Positions 14,607 through 22,721 of a DNA stretch of 42,861 nucleotides are shown here, in pieces. The stretch covers positions 1 through 42,861 of the forward strand of contig JBCDJT010000034.1 of NCBI GenBank assembly GCA_038747545.1, read 5' to 3'. Source of the stretch: JBCCMF01 sp038747545 (GTDB lineage Bacteria; Bacteroidota; Rhodothermia; Rhodothermales; JBCCMF01). The notes beneath the pieces are model-generated. The model worked only from the letters and a program-made list of their open reading frames with translations, ran no database searches and was not told the DNA's origin. A program made the position numbers and the translations under genes. The stretch's first letter is position 1; the number at the start of each line of letters is the position of its first letter.

Positions 14607-16364
14607 ATGCGCAACCACTGGGCCTCTTGGCGAGGCATCCTAGGGACTCTTTTGCTTGGCATGGGGCTCTGTGCCACCCTCCCGAGCTATGCCCAATCTG
14701 CTGGCGAAGGGATGAGAAGCCTCAACCCGCTGGATCAGCTCCGCACCCAAGCCAGCACGCGTTCTTCCGTTTCCCCGATGGCCCCCATGGAAGGCGCTGT
14801 AGATCCTGCAGTGTACCGGGTGGGGCCAGGCGATATCTTCGCCGTTACTATCGCTACCCTCAACGAGGCGTTTCAGGTACCCGTGACGGCAGATGGCCGC
14901 CTGATGCTACCCGACGCGGGCAGCGTGCGGGTGGCAGGCGAGACGTTGAGCGCGGCACGCAGCGCGGCGCTGCAAGCCCTGCGAGCGCAATACTCCAACG
15001 TAGCCGTAGACGTGACGCTGGCGCAGCCGCGGCAGTTCTACGTGCATGTGGCGGGTGCTGTTAGCACACCCGGCCGTTACTTGGCCATGCCCGTTGAGCG
15101 CGTGGCCAGCGTGGTGGCCCTCGCGTTTGCCGACACCAGCCGGGTGCCCGTGCGCAACCCGCGCTTCCGGCCGTCCCTGCGCGATGTCACGGTAGAGCAC
15201 GCCGATGGCACAGCGCAGTCCGTGGACTTGCAGCGCTACCTGGCCACCGGCGACCGTGCGTACAACCCGTACCTCAACGATGGCGACATCGTTCGCGTGG
15301 GAGCATACGACCCGGCCACCAACTCTGTCTTCGTCTCGGGCGCCGCACCCAACCCGGGTGCCTATCCGTACCGTAGCGGCGACACGGCAGCAGACGTGTT
15401 GATGCTGGCTAGCGGCGGCACAGCTCTGCGAGCCGATAGCATCCGCGTGACACAGGCGCAGTCTGGCCGCATGGAGGCGTATCCGCTTGACATGGAGGCC
15501 TTGCGCCAAGTGGCACTGAGCCGCCTGGACCAGGTCTTCGTGATGGAGCCCGACCTGCTACAAGGGGCCGTCACCGTGGAAGGAAGCGTGGGCTACCCTG
15601 GGCCCTACCCCATCACGGAGGGACTGACTACGCTGCAAGACATGGTAGAGCGCGCCGGAGGGCTTGAGGCCGATGCGCTCGTGCGCGGTGCCTATTTGGA
15701 GCGCTACGCGCCGCCGACGGTACCGCATACCCTCGATGGTGCCCTCCCCTTCAGCGACACCCCGCTGCCGCGGCTCGATGCAGACTCCCTCCGTACCTTT
15801 CTCGGGCTGCGGTTGACCGATCTTGACTTCCTGAGCCGTGCCTATCTCGCTGACGAACTGCGCATGCAGCAGCGCGTCGCGCTCGACCTGGAGGCAGCCC
15901 TGCAGCCCGGCGCTGAACCACTCTACCTCCGTATCGGAGATCGACTAGTCATCCCTAAGGATGAGCAAACGGTGCGTGTGGTGGGCCAAGTGGCGCGTCC
16001 TGGGCATGTGGCTGTGCTGCCGGAGGGCAGCATTCAGGCCTACCTCAACGCGGCGGGTCAGACGACGGCCTTCGCAGGGCCCGTCTATGTGATTGAAGCG
16101 GGTACAGGGCGCTTCCTCCCCGCGAGCGAGGCCAGCCCACAGTCTGGCGATATAATCTTCGTCGACCGCTTGCAAGACCAAGGGGGCGGAGCTGCCTTGG
16201 AGCGTATCGCGCTTGAGATGGAGCGCATGGACCTGGAACGCGAGCGGATGGCCTACGATGAGCGGCTCCGCCGCAACCAGTTCTGGGTGCAGGTCACCGC
16301 TGCTGTGGCCAGCGTAGCCTCTGCAGTAGGTACCTACCTCATCGTACGCCAGAACTCAAACTGA
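14607..16364 (+). CDS. Polysaccharide export protein with four SLBB domains
   Basis: 585 residues from the ATG at 14607 (GAGG 5 nt upstream; the longer open frame to 13941 is the antisense shadow of ispE). A signal peptide ends near residue 30 (LPSYAQ), and there is no lipobox. Residues ~75-150 are a Poly_export domain (YRVGPGDIFAVTI to NVAVDVTLAQPR). Four SLBB beta-grasp units follow, recognised by FYVHVAGAVSTPGRY, SVFVSGAAPNPGAYPY, VTVEGSVGYPGPYPI and VRVVGQVARPGHVAVL. A coiled, Glu/Arg-rich helix (LEMERMDLERERM) and a C-terminal hydrophobic helix end it. This is the Wza-like outer-membrane or periplasmic channel for exopolysaccharide, and it is the first gene of the export cluster with wzz 63 bp on. 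Confidence 0.88.
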   Translation: MRNHWASWRGILGTLLLGMGLCATLPSYAQSAGEGMRSLNPLDQLRTQASTRSSVSPMAPMEGAVDPAVYRVGPGDIFAVTIATLNEAFQVPVTADGRLMLPDAGSVRVAGETLSAARSAALQALRAQYSNVAVDVTLAQPRQFYVHVAGAVSTPGRYLAMPVERVASVVALAFADTSRVPVRNPRFRPSLRDVTVEHADGTAQSVDLQRYLATGDRAYNPYLNDGDIVRVGAYDPATNSVFVSGAAPNPGAYPYRSGDTAADVLMLASGGTALRADSIRVTQAQSGRMEAYPLDMEALRQVALSRLDQVFVMEPDLLQGAVTVEGSVGYPGPYPITEGLTTLQDMVERAGGLEADALVRGAYLERYAPPTVPHTLDGALPFSDTPLPRLDADSLRTFLGLRLTDLDFLSRAYLADELRMQQRVALDLEAALQPGAEPLYLRIGDRLVIPKDEQTVRVVGQVARPGHVAVLPEGSIQAYLNAAGQTTAFAGPVYVIEAGTGRFLPASEASPQSGDIIFVDRLQDQGGGAALERIALEMERMDLERERMAYDERLRRNQFWVQVTAAVASVASAVGTYLIVRQNSN

Positions 16365-16427
16365 TCACCCTGACGCTGAGGGCACGGCCGCTCGGCATAC
16401 TTACCGTCTTTGGCAGAGAACACGTTT

Positions 16428-17627
16428 ATGGAAACTCCAGGTCTTGCCGACGCCGAACAGCAGGCAGCCCGCCGCGACGCCGCAGCCGTCAGCGCGCTGT
16501 GGGGTATCATCGGGTACCTCTTCGGGCAGCGACGCTTCATTATTGTAGCCACGGGCCTCATCGCTGTGGCAGCCGTGGGGATTAGTCTGCTGTTGCCCAA
16601 GTGGTACCAAGCCTCTACCAGCGTGCTGATGCCCAACGGGGGCAGTGCGGGCACGTTGTCATCCATGCTGAACGATCTGGCGCCGCTGGCCTCCACGCTG
16701 CTGGGCGGCGGCGCGGGCGGCGACTACTTGCGCTTCCGGGCCATTCTCGACAGTCGCACCCTGAAGAACGAGGTCATCGAAACGTTCGATCTCATCCGGG
16801 TCTACGAGATGGAGGAAGCCGAATTCCCCTTGGCTTCTACCCGCGAATTGCTGTCGGAGAACATCGCCTTCGAGATCGACGATGAATACGAACACTTGAT
16901 CATCAGCGTGCTCGACCAAGATCCAAACCGAGCCGCAGAGATGGCCAACTACTTCGTAGATGCGTTGAACCGCCGCAACAATGCGCTGCAGGCGCAGAAT
17001 GCGACGCGCTACCGCGAGTACATGGAGCAAACCTACCTGCAAACCCTGAGCGACATGGACTCGTCGCGAGTGGCCCTGCAAGCCTTTCAAGAAGCGTACG
17101 GCGTGATCGACCTGCCCACACAGGCACAGGCGTTCATCGAATACATGGGTACCCTGCGCGCTGCCGAGTTACAGGCCGAGATCCAAGCAGAAGCGTTACA
17201 GACCCAACTGGGCGACCAGAACTCGAACGTGCAAGCAGCCCAAGCCGTCGTAGACGCGGCACGGCGCAAGAGTCAGGCGGCGCTTTCGGGCCGAGAGGCC
17301 ATGATGCCCATCGCCCGAGACGAGCTGCCAGCGGTGGGGCGCCAGTACGCCGAGTTGTATCAGGAGGTGCTGGTGCAAACAGAAATCCACAAGTTCATCC
17401 GCCCCCTGTACGAGCAAGCGCGGTTTGATGAGGTGCGCGAGCAAACGGCCGTGCAAGTGCTAGACCCCGCCGTCCCTCCCGACAAGAAGGCCAAGCCAAA
17501 GCGCTCCATCCTCGTCATCCTAGCCACGTTTTCGGGCTTTGCGCTCGTCATTTTGTACCTGCTGGCTCGGTGGTGGGTGATCTACCAGTACCCCCAGGTA
17601 AAGGCGTACGTCCAAGCACGGGCCTGA
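16428..17627 (+). CDS. Wzz/GumC-type polysaccharide chain-length determinant
   Basis: 399 residues from the ATG at 16428; an in-frame TTG at 16410 is a weaker alternative. A first membrane segment at ~37-56 (RFIIVATGLIAVAAVGISLLLP) is followed by KWYQASTSVLMP, the conserved Wzz beginning. A large periplasmic domain with long helices (about 170-330, rich in Ala/Gln) comes next. The family's Pro-rich motif is seen in VQVLDPAVPPDKKAKPKR, and a second membrane segment ends it (SILVILATFSGFALVILYLL). There is no fused tyrosine kinase domain and no separate kinase gene here. It sets polymer length together with the SLBB export protein upstream and the ligase/polymerase 7 bp downstream. Confidence 0.87.
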   Translation: METPGLADAEQQAARRDAAAVSALWGIIGYLFGQRRFIIVATGLIAVAAVGISLLLPKWYQASTSVLMPNGGSAGTLSSMLNDLAPLASTLLGGGAGGDYLRFRAILDSRTLKNEVIETFDLIRVYEMEEAEFPLASTRELLSENIAFEIDDEYEHLIISVLDQDPNRAAEMANYFVDALNRRNNALQAQNATRYREYMEQTYLQTLSDMDSSRVALQAFQEAYGVIDLPTQAQAFIEYMGTLRAAELQAEIQAEALQTQLGDQNSNVQAAQAVVDAARRKSQAALSGREAMMPIARDELPAVGRQYAELYQEVLVQTEIHKFIRPLYEQARFDEVREQTAVQVLDPAVPPDKKAKPKRSILVILATFSGFALVILYLLARWWVIYQYPQVKAYVQARA

Positions 17628-17634
17628 GCCACAT

Positions 17635-19065
17635 ATGCTCGCTGCCGCCCCTCATAGAGATGCACTTCCGCGTGGCGCCGACGGGCTGCTGAAGGCCGGG
17701 TTCGCCCTGTTGGTGTTGGCGCTACTGGTCTTCATATGGATGGCCCCGTTGTTACTCCTGGCCTTCCCAGCGCTTCTGGTGGGGGTAGGCGTGGCGTGGT
17801 ATGCCTCGCGGAGTAGCCTGCATATCTTGGCGTTCATGCTGCTCGCCTTTGGCGGCATCATGAACAAGTCTGAAGGGATCAGTGTGTTCGAAGTGGCCTT
17901 TGCCGGGGCCTTCTTCATCTACATGCCCGGCTGGATCCTGAGTCAGATCCTGCTATACCGCGACCGCATGGTGAATACACTCACCGATGGTGCCCTGGCC
18001 TTCTTCCTGCTCTACAGCCTGTTTAGCATTGGCCTAGGTTGGATGCTTGGGGGCAAGCTGAGTTGGATTGCAGGTGAGTGGCTGGCCCTCATCATGCTGT
18101 TCTTCTACTTCCCGGTGAAAGAACAGGTAGCGCACAGGCCCCAGGCCATGCAGGTCATCTTCGTTGTCCTTGGGCTCCTGGCCGCGGTAGCCGTGGCGCG
18201 CAACATCTGGGAATACCAGTATGAACTGAACGCGGCGAGCTACGTGTGGGAGGTGAAGCAGGGCCGGGCCACGGTAAACGAGCACTGGTTGATGATGGCT
18301 GGCATTGCAGCCTTGGCGTGGTACCTCCACGCCCGGCAGCGCTGGCTGCGATGGGGCCTGCTCGTCTTCTTTGCGGCTATGGTAGCGGGCGTCATCGTGG
18401 GCCAGAGCCGTGCCGTGTGGGTGTCGTTCCTGCTGGGCACGTTCATTCTCTTTATCCTGGTGCGCCCAGCCCAGCGTCGCACCATGCTTCTGGTGGGAAG
18501 CATGAGCGTTCTGGCGGGTCTCACTGTCGGCTATGCCGTCCTGGGCGACTTCTTCTTTGTGGTCCTCGTGGGACTGGCTGAGCGCTTCGTCTCGCTCGGC
18601 ACGGCAACTACGCAAGACCTGTCACTGGTCAACAGATTCATCGAGAACATGGCCGTGCTCGACCGCATCAAGGACAGCCCGATCATCGGGCACGGCTTCG
18701 GGGTGCCTATCAAGTATTTTAGCCTCGTTTATGAGTTTACGCGCGTGGAGAGCTTCATTCACAACGCGTACCTGAGCGTGTGGTACAAGCACGGCCTCAT
18801 TGGCTTAGTGGCTGTGATGGGGTTCTACATCAGCACTGTTGTGAAGGGTTGGCGGCTAGCACGCACGGCGAAAACGGCTGGTGCCCGTCTAGGCGGCATG
18901 ATTGTAGCCGCCTGCTTTATTGCCGAAGCCCTCTCAGCCATTACCCAGAACTCATTCGCTGGCGATGATACATGCCTCCTGATAGGCATAGGCGGAGGCA
19001 TTGTAGCGGGCCTTTCGCGTCGCGCCCAAGCCACGGACAAGCCGGCCCTTCCGCGTGTATCGTAA
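17635..19065 (+). CDS. O-antigen ligase / Wzy-type polymerase family membrane protein
   Basis: 476 residues with about eleven hydrophobic segments spread along the chain. The Wzy_C (O-antigen ligase) signature lies near the C-terminal third: an external loop with GHGFGVPIKYF and HNAYLSVWYKHGLIGLV, the 'HN.yl....GliG' pattern of this superfamily. GQSRAVWVSFLLGTFI before it is the family's first conserved block. Such proteins either polymerise repeat units at the periplasmic face of the inner membrane or ligate chains to lipid A core. Which role applies cannot be read directly; being beside wzx and wzz favours polymerase. It begins 7 bp after wzz and overlaps the flippase gene by 11 bp. Confidence 0.85.
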   Translation: MLAAAPHRDALPRGADGLLKAGFALLVLALLVFIWMAPLLLLAFPALLVGVGVAWYASRSSLHILAFMLLAFGGIMNKSEGISVFEVAFAGAFFIYMPGWILSQILLYRDRMVNTLTDGALAFFLLYSLFSIGLGWMLGGKLSWIAGEWLALIMLFFYFPVKEQVAHRPQAMQVIFVVLGLLAAVAVARNIWEYQYELNAASYVWEVKQGRATVNEHWLMMAGIAALAWYLHARQRWLRWGLLVFFAAMVAGVIVGQSRAVWVSFLLGTFILFILVRPAQRRTMLLVGSMSVLAGLTVGYAVLGDFFFVVLVGLAERFVSLGTATTQDLSLVNRFIENMAVLDRIKDSPIIGHGFGVPIKYFSLVYEFTRVESFIHNAYLSVWYKHGLIGLVAVMGFYISTVVKGWRLARTAKTAGARLGGMIVAACFIAEALSAITQNSFAGDDTCLLIGIGGGIVAGLSRRAQATDKPALPRVS

Positions 19066-20320
19066 GCTCGCCACAGACATCAGCTGGCTGGGGGGCGTCA
19101 GTGCGCTCATCAAGCCGGTGTGGATGCTGTTTCTGGTTTCCCTCGTGCCCAGCGTACTGGGCGACGTGGGCTACGGCGTGTTCAATACGGCCCTGGCACT
19201 TGTAGCCCTCACCATCGCGTTTAGCGACTGGGGCATGGCGCAGTACACGCTGCGCGAAGTGGCGCGCACTCCGGCAAAGGGGTCCCGCTTCTTCTCCAAC
19301 CTGACGGTCTTGCGCCTCGTCCTGCTGGTCCTCTCGTACGGGGTGACGCTGCTCGTTGCCCTAGGCCTAGGGTACGACCGCGAGGCGATGCTTACCGTGG
19401 CTGCAGCAGGGGTGTACTGGGGAGCTGAAACCATGCTGCAATACGCCCGCGTGTACTACCGCGCCCACCAGCGGCTACAGACGGAAGCTATTTCTACAGC
19501 GCTGGAGAAGATCGCTGTCATGGTGTGCGGAGGGGTGGGGCTCTACCTCACGGCGTCGGCGTGGGGTACGCTAGCGGCCATGGCCCTAGCCATAGTCGTG
19601 GTGCTCTTGGGCAACCTGTGGTGGATCCATCGGCACATGGCGCCGTGGCGCCGCCGTGTCTTCAGCCCAGCTTTTATCCGCACGACGATACCCAACATGC
19701 TCCCCCTGGGCATAGCGGGACTCTTCACGGTGTACTACATGCGTACCGATCAGGTTATGGTCGAGGCCATGCTGGGTCCAGCCGAGGCAGGGCTGTATGG
19801 ACATGCCTTTCGCTTGTTGATGGCCTTGAATATCGTGCCCTTCATCGTAGTGCAAGCCGCGCTCTTCCCGCGGCTATCGGCGCTGTACCATGAGCAGGCG
19901 CTTCGGGTCTTTCAGACCCTGCTGCGGCATAGCGGGCTCGCCTTGCTGGCGCTGGGTGTGCTTGTCGCAGCCACGCTCTATGCCACTGCGGACCTCCTCA
20001 TTGTGTTGTTGGTACGCGACCCCGCGTTTGCGGCGGCCGCACCTGTGCTACAAGTGCTGTGCTGGACGTTTCCATTCACCATCCTCAATCAGTTGGGGTA
20101 TGTCACCCTGATCTCGATGGATGAGAATGCGTTCCCGGTCAAGGTGTTGGCTGCTGTGACCGTCTTCAACATCGCCTTCAACGCCCTGCTGATCCCGCGC
20201 TATGGGATCGAGGGCGCTGCTGCGGTGACGGTGCTGTCTGAAGTGCTCATCGTCATCGCGTATGTGGCGCGGTACCGAAAGACGATTCGTACCCGTCTCT
20301 CCTTGTCCCACGGCCCGTAA
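19055..20320 (+). CDS. Wzx-type oligosaccharide flippase
   Basis: 421 residues from a GTG at 19055, inside the end of the ligase gene (11-bp overlap), which supports coupled translation; no better ATG precedes the first helix. About twelve membrane segments occur. The opening ATDISWLGGVSALIKPVWMLFLVSLVP, then GYGVFNTALALVALTIAFSDWGMAQYTLREVAR, is the polysaccharide-synthesis (PST/MATE-like) pattern. YYMRTDQVMVEAMLGPAEAGLYGHAFRLLMAL in the middle is the family's second-half hallmark. The protein flips undecaprenyl-linked repeat units across the inner membrane. It belongs with the polymerase before it and two glycosyltransferases after it. Confidence 0.88.
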   Translation: MYRKLATDISWLGGVSALIKPVWMLFLVSLVPSVLGDVGYGVFNTALALVALTIAFSDWGMAQYTLREVARTPAKGSRFFSNLTVLRLVLLVLSYGVTLLVALGLGYDREAMLTVAAAGVYWGAETMLQYARVYYRAHQRLQTEAISTALEKIAVMVCGGVGLYLTASAWGTLAAMALAIVVVLLGNLWWIHRHMAPWRRRVFSPAFIRTTIPNMLPLGIAGLFTVYYMRTDQVMVEAMLGPAEAGLYGHAFRLLMALNIVPFIVVQAALFPRLSALYHEQALRVFQTLLRHSGLALLALGVLVAATLYATADLLIVLLVRDPAFAAAAPVLQVLCWTFPFTILNQLGYVTLISMDENAFPVKVLAAVTVFNIAFNALLIPRYGIEGAAAVTVLSEVLIVIAYVARYRKTIRTRLSLSHGP

Positions 20321-20324
20321 CCCC

Positions 20325-21500
20325 ATGCCGCACCCCGCACCCATCGTGTACCTGACGCGTTTGCATCCGCCCGTCTACCGCGTTGCCGTACTGGAGACGC
20401 TGAACGAGCGACTTGAGGGGCGGCTGGTCGTCTGCTCAGGGGACCCACGCCACGGATCGTCGTTGCGCTCGATTGTGCAGCAGCAGGGGGCATACAGCCA
20501 TCACACGCTGCCCACGTACTGGCTGGGCGACAAGGTACATGCGCATGCCTGGCCACAGGCCTTCCGCAGGTTCGGACGGCCCAGCGTTGTGCTGGCCGAA
20601 GAGGCGGTCCGCTCAGTCACATGGCCACTGTTGGTCTACTACTGCCGCCTGCGGGGCATCCCGCTGGTTTCATGGGGGCACTTCTCGTCGAACAACCGCC
20701 TGTTCGATCCGCGGCAGAACCGCGCCGACCGTGTGCGACTGCACATGGCTAAGCAAGCGACTGCGTGCCTGGGGTATACCGAGGGGGTGACCGCGTTGCT
20801 CAGGCCATACTTGGCCCACGAGCGCCTGTTCACGGCCACCAACACACTCGATGTAGGACGCCTACTGGAACTGCACACTCAGCTGCGGCAAAGCAGCAAG
20901 GCCGACCTGCGCAGCCGGCTGGGCTTGCGCGATGCACCCACGCTGGTCTTCATGGGGCGTCTCATTGGCTCAAAGGGCGTAGCTATGCTGCTAGACGTGT
21001 ACGCCGCGCTGCAGGCTACACACGCGAGCGCCCAGCTCCTCGTCATTGGGGATGGCCCCGAGAAAGCAGCTATGATGGCCCGCGTCGAGCGTGAGGCGTG
21101 GACGGGCGTGCGGTTCACTGGGGCGCTTACCGCATGGGAGGCCTCAGCGCCTTATTTGGCTGCTTCGGACGTGCTCGTCATTCCTGGGTACTTGGGCTTA
21201 GCTATCAACCACGGGTTTGCTTTTGGCTTGCCGGTGGTCTCCCAGGCCTCACCGGGACCCATGCGGTATCACAGCCCCGAAATCGAATATGTGGTACCTG
21301 GCCAGAATGGGGAGCTGACGCCCCATGGCGATGTGGCGGCCATGACCGATGGCATTCGTGCTGTCCTTCAAGACCAGGATCGCTACAGCGCTGCCGCCCT
21401 GCGCTATGCCCGCACGCATTTGACCATGGACCGGATGGTGGATGGCCTCTACAATGCCTTGACGTATGCTGAGCATGCATCGTCATCGGATAGGAACTGA
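20325..21500 (+). CDS. Glycosyltransferase, GT4-like
   Basis: 391 residues from the ATG at 20325, 4 bp after the flippase stop. The C-terminal half is a GT-B donor domain of the GT1/GT4 type. It contains LVFMGRLIGSKGVAMLLDVY, QLLVIGDGPEKAAMM, VRFTGALTAWEASAPYLAASDVLVIPGYLGLAINHGFAFGLPVV (with the usual E-x7-E region partly altered), and EYVVPGQNGELTP. The N-terminal acceptor domain is less conserved, as expected. It should add one sugar from a nucleotide donor to the lipid-linked repeat unit at the cytoplasmic face of the membrane. No signal peptide or membrane helix is seen. Donor and linkage are not predictable. Confidence 0.87.
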   Translation: MPHPAPIVYLTRLHPPVYRVAVLETLNERLEGRLVVCSGDPRHGSSLRSIVQQQGAYSHHTLPTYWLGDKVHAHAWPQAFRRFGRPSVVLAEEAVRSVTWPLLVYYCRLRGIPLVSWGHFSSNNRLFDPRQNRADRVRLHMAKQATACLGYTEGVTALLRPYLAHERLFTATNTLDVGRLLELHTQLRQSSKADLRSRLGLRDAPTLVFMGRLIGSKGVAMLLDVYAALQATHASAQLLVIGDGPEKAAMMARVEREAWTGVRFTGALTAWEASAPYLAASDVLVIPGYLGLAINHGFAFGLPVVSQASPGPMRYHSPEIEYVVPGQNGELTPHGDVAAMTDGIRAVLQDQDRYSAAALRYARTHLTMDRMVDGLYNALTYAEHASSSDRN

Positions 21501-21526
21501 CGCCTTTACCCTGCGGTTGAGCTGAG

Positions 21527-22648
21527 ATGGAGGTGCTGGCTTCGGTGATCGGTAAGTTTCCGCCCCCCATTGACGGGCAGGCGATGGCTACGGCGCGGCT
21601 GGCAGCTATGCTGGCGGAGCACGGCGGCGTGCAGCACATACCCTTATTCCCGCAGCAAGAGCAGACGAGCCGCCGTCAGCGGCTGCAGCATTACATCCGT
21701 GTGCGGCACCGCGTACGGCAGCAGGTCGCGATGGCGCCGGATGCGCCCGTACTCTGGGCGATGATCTCTCCACATGTGGTGAGCCACTGGCGCGACTGGC
21801 TCACCGTGGTCCCAGCCTTCCAGCCGAGGCAGCGCGTGTACGCCATCAGCCACTGGGGCAACTTCGACCGCCTGTTCACCTCGCCCTGGACGCGCCGCTC
21901 GGCCCAGCGCCTCATAGATCGCCTTGAAGGGCTCGTCTTTCTGGACGAAAGCCTAGCTGACCGCTGTGCAGCATGGGTGCCCGATGACAAACGCATCGTG
22001 ATCCCAAACACGATCGACGCCGAGGTTATTCCCACTGCCCGCGAGATAGCCGCGAAGCAAGCCCAGCGGGATACGTCGCAGCCCCTGCGTATCCTCTACC
22101 TCAGCAACATGATTGCCTCGAAAGGCTATGGCGAGCTGCTGGAGGCGGTGGGCATGCTTCAGGCACAAGGCACCGCCGTGGACGTCCGCTTCATTGGCCG
22201 ATGGCTCGATGGCGACGATGCGGAGCGCACCTTCCGCACCACCGTTGCCGCACGGGGGCTGCAGGATATTGTCCACGTGCTGGGCCCCATCCGCGACCGG
22301 GCGGTCATCAAGCAGCACTATCTGGATGCCGACGTGTTTTGCCTGCCCACCTACTACCCCACCGAGGCGCAGCCGCTGGCCATCCTGGAGGCGCTAAGCG
22401 CGGGCACGCCCGTCGTATCGACTAGGCACGCAGGCATCCCCAACATGGTGACCGATGGTACGGAAGGGCGCCTGGTGCAACCCCGAGATGCCACGGCCCT
22501 TGCCCATGCGCTCGCAAGGTTTGTAGAACCCGGCGTCTGGCAGCAAGCTAGCCAAGCAGCGCGTAGCCGGTTCCAACGCCAGTTCAGTCCCATAGCTGTG
22601 GGGCAGCGATGGCTCGACCTCGTACAGCCCACATTACCGGAGCATTAA
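21527..22648 (+). CDS. Glycosyltransferase, GT4-like
   Basis: 373 residues from the ATG at 21527, 26 bp after the preceding glycosyltransferase. The N-terminus reads VIGKFPPPIDGQAMATARLA, a Gly-rich acceptor-domain loop common to GT4 enzymes. The donor half has LRILYLSNMIASKGYGELLEAV, VRFIGRWLDGDDAE, VHVLGPIRDRAVIKQHYLDADVFCLPTYYPTEAQPLAILEALSAGTPVVSTRHAGIPNMV (an ExxPLAxLEA type E-x7-E motif) and a C-terminal helix. It is cytoplasmic and adds a sugar to the repeat unit. It is the last gene of the polysaccharide block; nagB starts 73 bp later from what looks like its own promoter. The block has no initiating phosphoglycosyltransferase. Confidence 0.88.
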   Translation: MEVLASVIGKFPPPIDGQAMATARLAAMLAEHGGVQHIPLFPQQEQTSRRQRLQHYIRVRHRVRQQVAMAPDAPVLWAMISPHVVSHWRDWLTVVPAFQPRQRVYAISHWGNFDRLFTSPWTRRSAQRLIDRLEGLVFLDESLADRCAAWVPDDKRIVIPNTIDAEVIPTAREIAAKQAQRDTSQPLRILYLSNMIASKGYGELLEAVGMLQAQGTAVDVRFIGRWLDGDDAERTFRTTVAARGLQDIVHVLGPIRDRAVIKQHYLDADVFCLPTYYPTEAQPLAILEALSAGTPVVSTRHAGIPNMVTDGTEGRLVQPRDATALAHALARFVEPGVWQQASQAARSRFQRQFSPIAVGQRWLDLVQPTLPEH

Positions 22649-22669
22649 TTTCAGCGCCTGCACGAAGGC

Positions 22670-22703
22670 TTGACAAGGCATTTGACGCGAGCGTGCTATT
22701 TTG
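22670..22703 (+). promoter_or_regulatory. Candidate Bacteroidota-type promoter for nagB
   Basis: TTGACA at 22670-22675 and TATTTTG at 22697-22703 are 21 nt apart, close to the spacing of the Bacteroidota -33 (TTTG/TTG) and -7 (TAnnTTTG) elements; the second box lacks one T of the consensus. It lies 18 bp before the nagB ATG and just after the last glycosyltransferase, where a new transcript would be expected. A short leader results. Confidence 0.4.
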
Positions 22704-22721
22704 CCGTTTCGCATCTCTGTC

